Shown here piece after piece: positions 57,001 through 61,013 of a DNA stretch of 61,013 bases (position 1 is its first letter; each line of letters begins with the position of its first letter). The position numbers were made by a program, and so were the translations under genes. This DNA comes from Hyphochytrium catenoides (Eukaryota > Sar > Hyphochytriomycetes > Hyphochytriales > Hyphochytriaceae). The notes beneath the pieces are model-generated. The model had not been told where the DNA came from. It did no database searches and worked only from the letters and a program-made list of their open reading frames with translations. Where the stretch lies: contig FLMG01000982.1 of NCBI GenBank assembly GCA_900088475.1, positions 1 through 61,013 on the forward strand. Direction: 5' to 3'.

Positions 57001-58605
57001 ATGGCTCTAACGCAGGCGTGTCTAGCTGCAGTATGGGTCCTGCTCTTGACTACATCGAAATGCTCGGCGGTGGAGACGCTGATAATGACCTACAACCTTA
57101 GAACGCCCGTCGACAAGGGAGACAGGGACTGGAACGTAAGAAGACCGAACGTCGCAGAGATTATCAGGAAGTACAAACCTGACATTATCGGCACCCAGGA
57201 AGCTCATAAGTTCATGATTGATCAGCTCGTTGGTGATTTAGGCAATGCAGTCCCCTACGCCGTTGTTGGTAGAGGACGAGAAGCTGGCGGCGGTGGGGAA
57301 ACCTCCTCCATTCTCTATAACAAAAACGTCTGGCACCAGTCAGGAGACTCTGGCACGTTCTGGCTCTCAAACAGCCCTGATGCCGAGGGCTCTAAGCTAG
57401 GCAACTTCAACTGGCCACGTATCTGCACTTACGCTAGGTTGTGCCTCAACAGCAATTCGGAGCAGTGCATCTGGTTCTTCAACACGCACTTTGACTTTCA
57501 AGGGCTGTTTGAAAAACAAGCTCAGATCATCGTGAACCACAAAATGAAGGGCAAGTCTGAGCCTATGTTCCTGACAGGAGATCTCAATGTCCCTGATACT
57601 GTCAATGGAAACGAAGCCTTAAGCGTCTTCTCACAAGTAGGCTTAGCGGATACCTTCCGGGCAGTACATCCTGACAAGGTTATGGGCAGCTTCAACAACT
57701 TTGCTGGCCTTGGAGCAACAAAGTTTGACTATGTTCTGGCTTCTCGAAGGGATGACCTCGTTGTCAAATCGGCCCAGGTTGCTAGCGATCAGCCTGGTGG
57801 CAAGTTTCCTTCCGATCATTGTCCTGTCCTCGCCACAGTCTGCCTGTTTTGCAATCCTCCTGCCCCTACTACCCTCCCTCCTCAAGCTCCCACACCAGCT
57901 CCTATTAGCGCTGAGACAGAAGCTCCGCCCATGACAGCAGGGGCGGTACAAGTTCCTGCCTCATACCTTCCTGAGAACTCCTCAAGTCCGGAAACAGTCG
58001 TCCCCGAGATTGCAGGGGGCCCGATCGCGAGCGAAACTTCACCAGAAGCGACCCCATCTCCTGGATCGGAGCTCCAAGGGCTAATCTCTGAAGCTCAGGG
58101 GGCTTCTGCCGTGGGGATCTCAGGAAATGTCGAGGCCGACAGTAACGATCAAGGCACTAACATTGTTATGGTTGTGTTCGGCATTGCTGGCGTTCTAACG
58201 CTGGTCGTCGTTGGTGGGCTCTACACCTATCGGAAGAGACAACAGGCTAGAGAACGTAGTTCCTCCGCTACCGGCCTGCTCAGCCCTCCCTTCGCTGTCG
58301 GTGGGAGTCGACGGGTGTGGTGGGCTAAGGCCACGAACGTAACACCGACGCCAACCCAGCCACTTGCCGGAACGGTCCAAGGGAGTGACCATATGGCTCT
58401 GGAGATCCACGATGGCCGTCAAAGCTCCCGCACCGAGGTCCGTGACAGCTATGAGGCGGTGATCACTCCCGTCAACACCGACATCCGGACCTTTTCTCTC
58501 TCTGATAGAGCTCCGTTGCCTTCCATCCTAAAGAAGGACATGGCTTCTTTCGATTCTCCTAGAGAAGAAAGTGATGAGAGTGGCGTTGTTCGAGGAGTGA
58601 TGTAA
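57001..58605 (+). CDS. Secreted/membrane-anchored endonuclease-exonuclease-phosphatase (EEP) family protein
   Basis: One uninterrupted exon, 534 aa. A signal peptide (residues 1-23, LAAVWVLLLTTSKCSA) leads into an EEP domain of ~260 residues with the family's ordered motifs: 'LIMTYNLR', 'PDIIGTQEAHKFM' (catalytic Glu), 'NTHFDFQG', 'FLTGDLNVPDT', 'TKFDYVLAS' and 'FPSDHCPVLATV' (catalytic Asp-His). A Pro/Thr/Ser/Glu-rich stalk of ~100 residues follows, then one TM helix ('IVMVVFGIAGVLTLVVVGGL') with basic YRKRQQAR after it, and a cytosolic tail of ~110 residues. This predicts a type I protein with the enzyme outside the cell or in a vesicle lumen. The substrate (nucleic acid, phosphoinositide, sphingomyelin) cannot be told. 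The absence of introns is unusual here. Confidence 0.92.
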   Translation: MALTQACLAAVWVLLLTTSKCSAVETLIMTYNLRTPVDKGDRDWNVRRPNVAEIIRKYKPDIIGTQEAHKFMIDQLVGDLGNAVPYAVVGRGREAGGGGETSSILYNKNVWHQSGDSGTFWLSNSPDAEGSKLGNFNWPRICTYARLCLNSNSEQCIWFFNTHFDFQGLFEKQAQIIVNHKMKGKSEPMFLTGDLNVPDTVNGNEALSVFSQVGLADTFRAVHPDKVMGSFNNFAGLGATKFDYVLASRRDDLVVKSAQVASDQPGGKFPSDHCPVLATVCLFCNPPAPTTLPPQAPTPAPISAETEAPPMTAGAVQVPASYLPENSSSPETVVPEIAGGPIASETSPEATPSPGSELQGLISEAQGASAVGISGNVEADSNDQGTNIVMVVFGIAGVLTLVVVGGLYTYRKRQQARERSSSATGLLSPPFAVGGSRRVWWAKATNVTPTPTQPLAGTVQGSDHMALEIHDGRQSSRTEVRDSYEAVITPVNTDIRTFSLSDRAPLPSILKKDMASFDSPREESDESGVVRGVM

Positions 58606-59051
58606 AGGTGCCTCCCATTGTAGCTTTACAAAGTCAATATTTATTTTTTCAGTGCATTGTCTCCTCTTCCATAGATTAAGACGGTCACTGTGCAGTGCGT
58701 TCAACCTCATCGTAGGTAGGCAGCGACAGTTCTATTCAAAGCCTAAAGCAGTCCTGTGTAATTTTCCTAGTAACTGTTATAAAGGTGTCGCTTTTCCTAA
58801 GCTTTCTCTTCGGGATCCTAATAGCAAGGGCTTTACTAGTCCTATATGTAGATGACTACTATGCATAAACAGTCTTGTCCTCTAGATGTTACAATGCATA
58901 AACAGTCTTTCTCCTCTAAAGTTAGATGTTACAATGCATAAACAGTTTTTCTCCTCTAAAGTAGGGGTCAGTTGAGGACTCGACATGCCAAGGGCACTCA
59001 GAAGATACAGCATAGTCAAGGAAGAACTATTTTTTAGTTTATATAGTACAT
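58606..59051. other. Convergent spacer with short tandem repeats
   Basis: 3' ends of the EEP (+) and aldehyde dehydrogenase (-) genes. It includes the three-copy repeat at 58861-58962. No gene. Confidence 0.6.
58861..58962. repeat. Three-copy tandem repeat
   Basis: ATGCATAAACAGT(C/T)TT occurs at 58861, 58894 and 58934, followed each time by a TCCTCTA-type segment and, between copies, by TAGATGTTACA. The unit is 33-40 bases. Copies 2 and 3 are almost identical. Confidence 0.9.
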
Positions 59052-60533
59052 TTAACCAAAGAAACCTCCGTCAGTCATTTTGACCTTCCTAGAGACAAGC
59101 CTCTTTAGAAAGTTCTCGTTGCTTTCGGTGTATGGGGGATAGCGCGCTCCAACCACGCGCTCAACTACGTGCTTCTCCAGCATAGCAGACTTGTATACTA
59201 CGGAACGTGTGTGGCTGAAGCTGTCAAAGGAATACTTCCCGTGATAACTTCCGGTACCACTAGGACCGACACCGCCAAATGGAAGGAGGTGGGTAGCAAT
59301 CTGCATTATGCAGTCATTCACACAGACACTCCCCGACGATGTATTGGATAGCAGCTTCTGGACGACTTTATCGTCCGACGTGAAAGCGTACATCGCCAAT
59401 GGCTTATCTCCTGCTCTGATGATCTTGATGGCTTCGTCAATAGAGCTTACAGGAACAATTGGAAGTACTGGGCCAAAGATCTCATCTTTCATTACTTCAT
59501 CCTGAACTGTCACGTTCTGCAGCGCTGTGAACTCGATGAACAGGTCTTCCTCGTCGTAACGGCCGCCAATAGCAATCTTGTTCTGGGCTCCGTCTACCAG
59601 CTTTCTTACACGCTCAAAGTGACGACGGTTGACGATCCGTGAGTACGAATTGGATTTCTGCTGGTCTTCGCCATAGAACTTGGTAAGCGCTGCCTTCATC
59701 TCAACCAAGAGCGCCTCCTGCATTTTTGGGCTGCACAGTACATAGTCTGGAGCCACACATATTTGTCCAGCGTTGACAGTCTTTCCCCAGACTAGACGAG
59801 TAGCTGCTAGCGCTGGATCAATATCGTCACTGACATACACGGGACTCTTTCCTCCTAGCTCAAGGATGACTGGAGTGAGGTGCTCTGCAGCGGCTCTCAT
59901 GACAATCTTTCCAACCGCGCCATTGCCGGTGTAGAGAATTTTGTCAAACTTTTCCTTCAGTAGCGTTGTGGTCTCCTCTACGGCACCGTTGATAACGACG
60001 ACTTCCTTCTTAGGGAAGTATTTGGGGACGATTTCAGCAAGCAGAGAAGCGACAGAAGGAGTTACTTCAGAGGGCTTTAGCACAGCAGTATTTCCAGCCG
60101 CTAAGGCGCCGACTAAAGGACAGAGAAGCAGCTGGAAAGGGAAGTTCCACGGCCCGATAATCAGAACTGTTCCAAGAGGCTCTTTAACAGTGAAAAGATC
60201 CTCCGCTTTGTTTGCCAGAGGAACGCCTGATGCCTTTTCCTTAGCAGTCCATGTAGCAAGGTTATCAATAGCAATGGCTATCTCGTCCTGGACAAATGAT
60301 AGTTCATAGAGACTGGACTCCAGGCTGGGCTTCCTGAGGTCATTGTGCAGTGCCGCCTTGATTGCATCGGCTTCGTTGACGACGAGCTTGTTCAATGTGC
60401 GAAGGAGCTCTTTCCGACGCTGAACATTGTTGGCCTCGCCGACGACCCACGAGTCTTTACATTCTTGCACAAGCCGAGGGATATCGGCGACGGGAGTGAA
60501 TATCAGGTCAACTTTGTTCTTTGGACCATTCAT
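59052..60533 (-). CDS. Class 3 aldehyde dehydrogenase (ALDH3 family)
   Basis: A single exon, 493 aa from the ATG at 60533. The frame remains open upstream to about 60602 but has no ATG there. It oxidises aldehydes to acids with NAD(P)+. Motifs in order: 'LGTVLIIGPWNFPFQLLLCP', 'AAGNTAVLKPSEVTP', 'FDKILYTGNGAVGKIVMRAA' (cofactor binding), 'LELGGKSPVYV' (catalytic Glu), 'GKTVNAGQICVAPDYVLC' (catalytic Cys in GQICVAPDY), 'DEIFGPVLPIV' and 'PFGGVGPSGTGSYHGKYSFD'. The tail lacks the hydrophobic helix that anchors fatty aldehyde dehydrogenase (ALDH3A2), so a soluble enzyme is likely. The class 3 type is shown by GQICVAPDY. It is intronless, like the neighbouring EEP gene. Confidence 0.96.
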   Translation of the reverse strand: MNGPKNKVDLIFTPVADIPRLVQECKDSWVVGEANNVQRRKELLRTLNKLVVNEADAIKAALHNDLRKPSLESSLYELSFVQDEIAIAIDNLATWTAKEKASGVPLANKAEDLFTVKEPLGTVLIIGPWNFPFQLLLCPLVGALAAGNTAVLKPSEVTPSVASLLAEIVPKYFPKKEVVVINGAVEETTTLLKEKFDKILYTGNGAVGKIVMRAAAEHLTPVILELGGKSPVYVSDDIDPALAATRLVWGKTVNAGQICVAPDYVLCSPKMQEALLVEMKAALTKFYGEDQQKSNSYSRIVNRRHFERVRKLVDGAQNKIAIGGRYDEEDLFIEFTALQNVTVQDEVMKDEIFGPVLPIVPVSSIDEAIKIIRAGDKPLAMYAFTSDDKVVQKLLSNTSSGSVCVNDCIMQIATHLLPFGGVGPSGTGSYHGKYSFDSFSHTRSVVYKSAMLEKHVVERVVGARYPPYTESNENFLKRLVSRKVKMTDGGFFG

Positions 60534-61013
60534 GGTTGGCTCTTGGAATCCAAGGCGCGGGCGGAAGAAGTGCCGTCGCTTGCCAATGCGTCTTCTAAGC
60601 ACTGGGTGTTAGGGGAAGTAGCTTTTGATGGGTAGAAGAAAACGGAAAGTGAATGTGCGAATGTGTGAGTACTAGGAAGAGCGCTTTCTGGTCAGTCTCC
60701 ATCCACACAAGAAAGTTATAAGGTAGCTCGCTCCACAGTTCTACTAGCAACTCCTCTGCTTGTCCTCGCTCATAGGAGAGAATGAGCTCGTATTTATATT
60801 GACAGAGATCGTTAGTTCAGCTGGTGTAAGCTCCTCTTGATGAGAACCAAAACCGTGAACAGAGGGAAGAAGGAAGAGGGGAGAGAGAGAGTTTATCAAG
60901 TCTCGATCAGTTGAGGAGGAGATGATGGTGCCCTCAGAAACAAAGCTTGGGACATGCTTTTATGCCTGTTCTAACAGCTGGCTTCCGCATAGGACTACTC
61001 TCTCTCTCTCTCT
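60534..61013. other. Upstream region of the aldehyde dehydrogenase gene
   Basis: Probable promoter and 5' UTR; no coding signal. The window ends in a (CT)n tract (60998-61013), and a GA-rich tract lies at 60862-60892. Confidence 0.5.

Noticed and set aside
58861-58962. Regularly spaced repeat as a CRISPR array
   Set aside because: Only three copies, uneven unit length, near-identical 'spacers', and a eukaryotic context. It is a simple tandem repeat in a 3' flank.
60534-60602. Extending the ALDH3 start upstream to 60602 (LRRRIGKRRHFFRPRL), which would look like a targeting peptide
   Set aside because: There is no ATG in this stretch; extension needs a GTG start or an unseen upstream exon. 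The ATG at 60533 gives the usual class 3 length.

Overview
The window is nuclear DNA from an intron-dense eukaryote, probably a unicellular protist or alga. Almost every gene is broken by GT-AG introns of about 40 to 600 bases with pyrimidine-rich 3' ends. I joined exons by hand, requiring matching splice phase at each join. The gene set (Tousled-like kinase, CK2 beta, RPA large subunit, N6AMT1, METTL18, BAP31-like, mitochondrial uL13 and a gamma-carbonic anhydrase of the complex I type) is broadly eukaryotic. The gamma-carbonic anhydrase and a DA1-like LIM peptidase are families best known from plants and algae, but I cannot place the organism further. A short TTAGGG array shows that this motif is present in the genome.

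Layout. 1-1278: no clear gene. 1279-3077 (+): RING protein, convergent with a 12-TM MFS transporter (9436-3569, -). 11420-11565 (+): doubtful exon. 12853-14657 (+): gamma-carbonic anhydrase, convergent with a large coiled-coil STAND/NACHT NTPase (about 20328-15183, -). 21505-22275 (+): mitochondrial uL13, convergent with CK2 beta (24435-22736, -). METTL18 (27091-25778, -) is divergent from Tousled-like kinase (27999-32691, +), which converges on an RPA1-like gene (38697-32968, -). Then come an unresolved basic protein (39519-38860, -), a ubiquitin-like/two-TM protein (40531-41888, +), a coiled-coil protein (about 44100-42069, -), N6AMT1 (45981-47808, +), a DA1-like LIM peptidase (51065-48240, -), a BAP31-like ER protein (53211-52427, -), about 3 kb without a recognisable gene, a membrane-anchored EEP-family nuclease/phosphatase (57001-58605, +) and a class 3 aldehyde dehydrogenase (60533-59052, -). 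The last two are single-exon.

The genes are mostly housekeeping: chromatin and replication (TLK, RPA1), signalling (CK2), mitochondria (uL13m, gamma-CA), translation-factor or ribosome methylation (N6AMT1, METTL18) and ER/protein turnover (Ubl-2TM, BAP31-like, RING, DA1). There is no operon-like pathway grouping.

Most unusual points: the coiled-coil/STAND fusion with about nine degenerate repeats of roughly 24 residues; a one-base frameshift in the glycine-rich loop of the kinase; a gamma-CA with one zinc-ligand histidine replaced by proline; an RPA1-like protein whose DBD-C lacks a zinc ribbon; and two possible introns of only about 40 bases. Runs of N lie in two coding regions.
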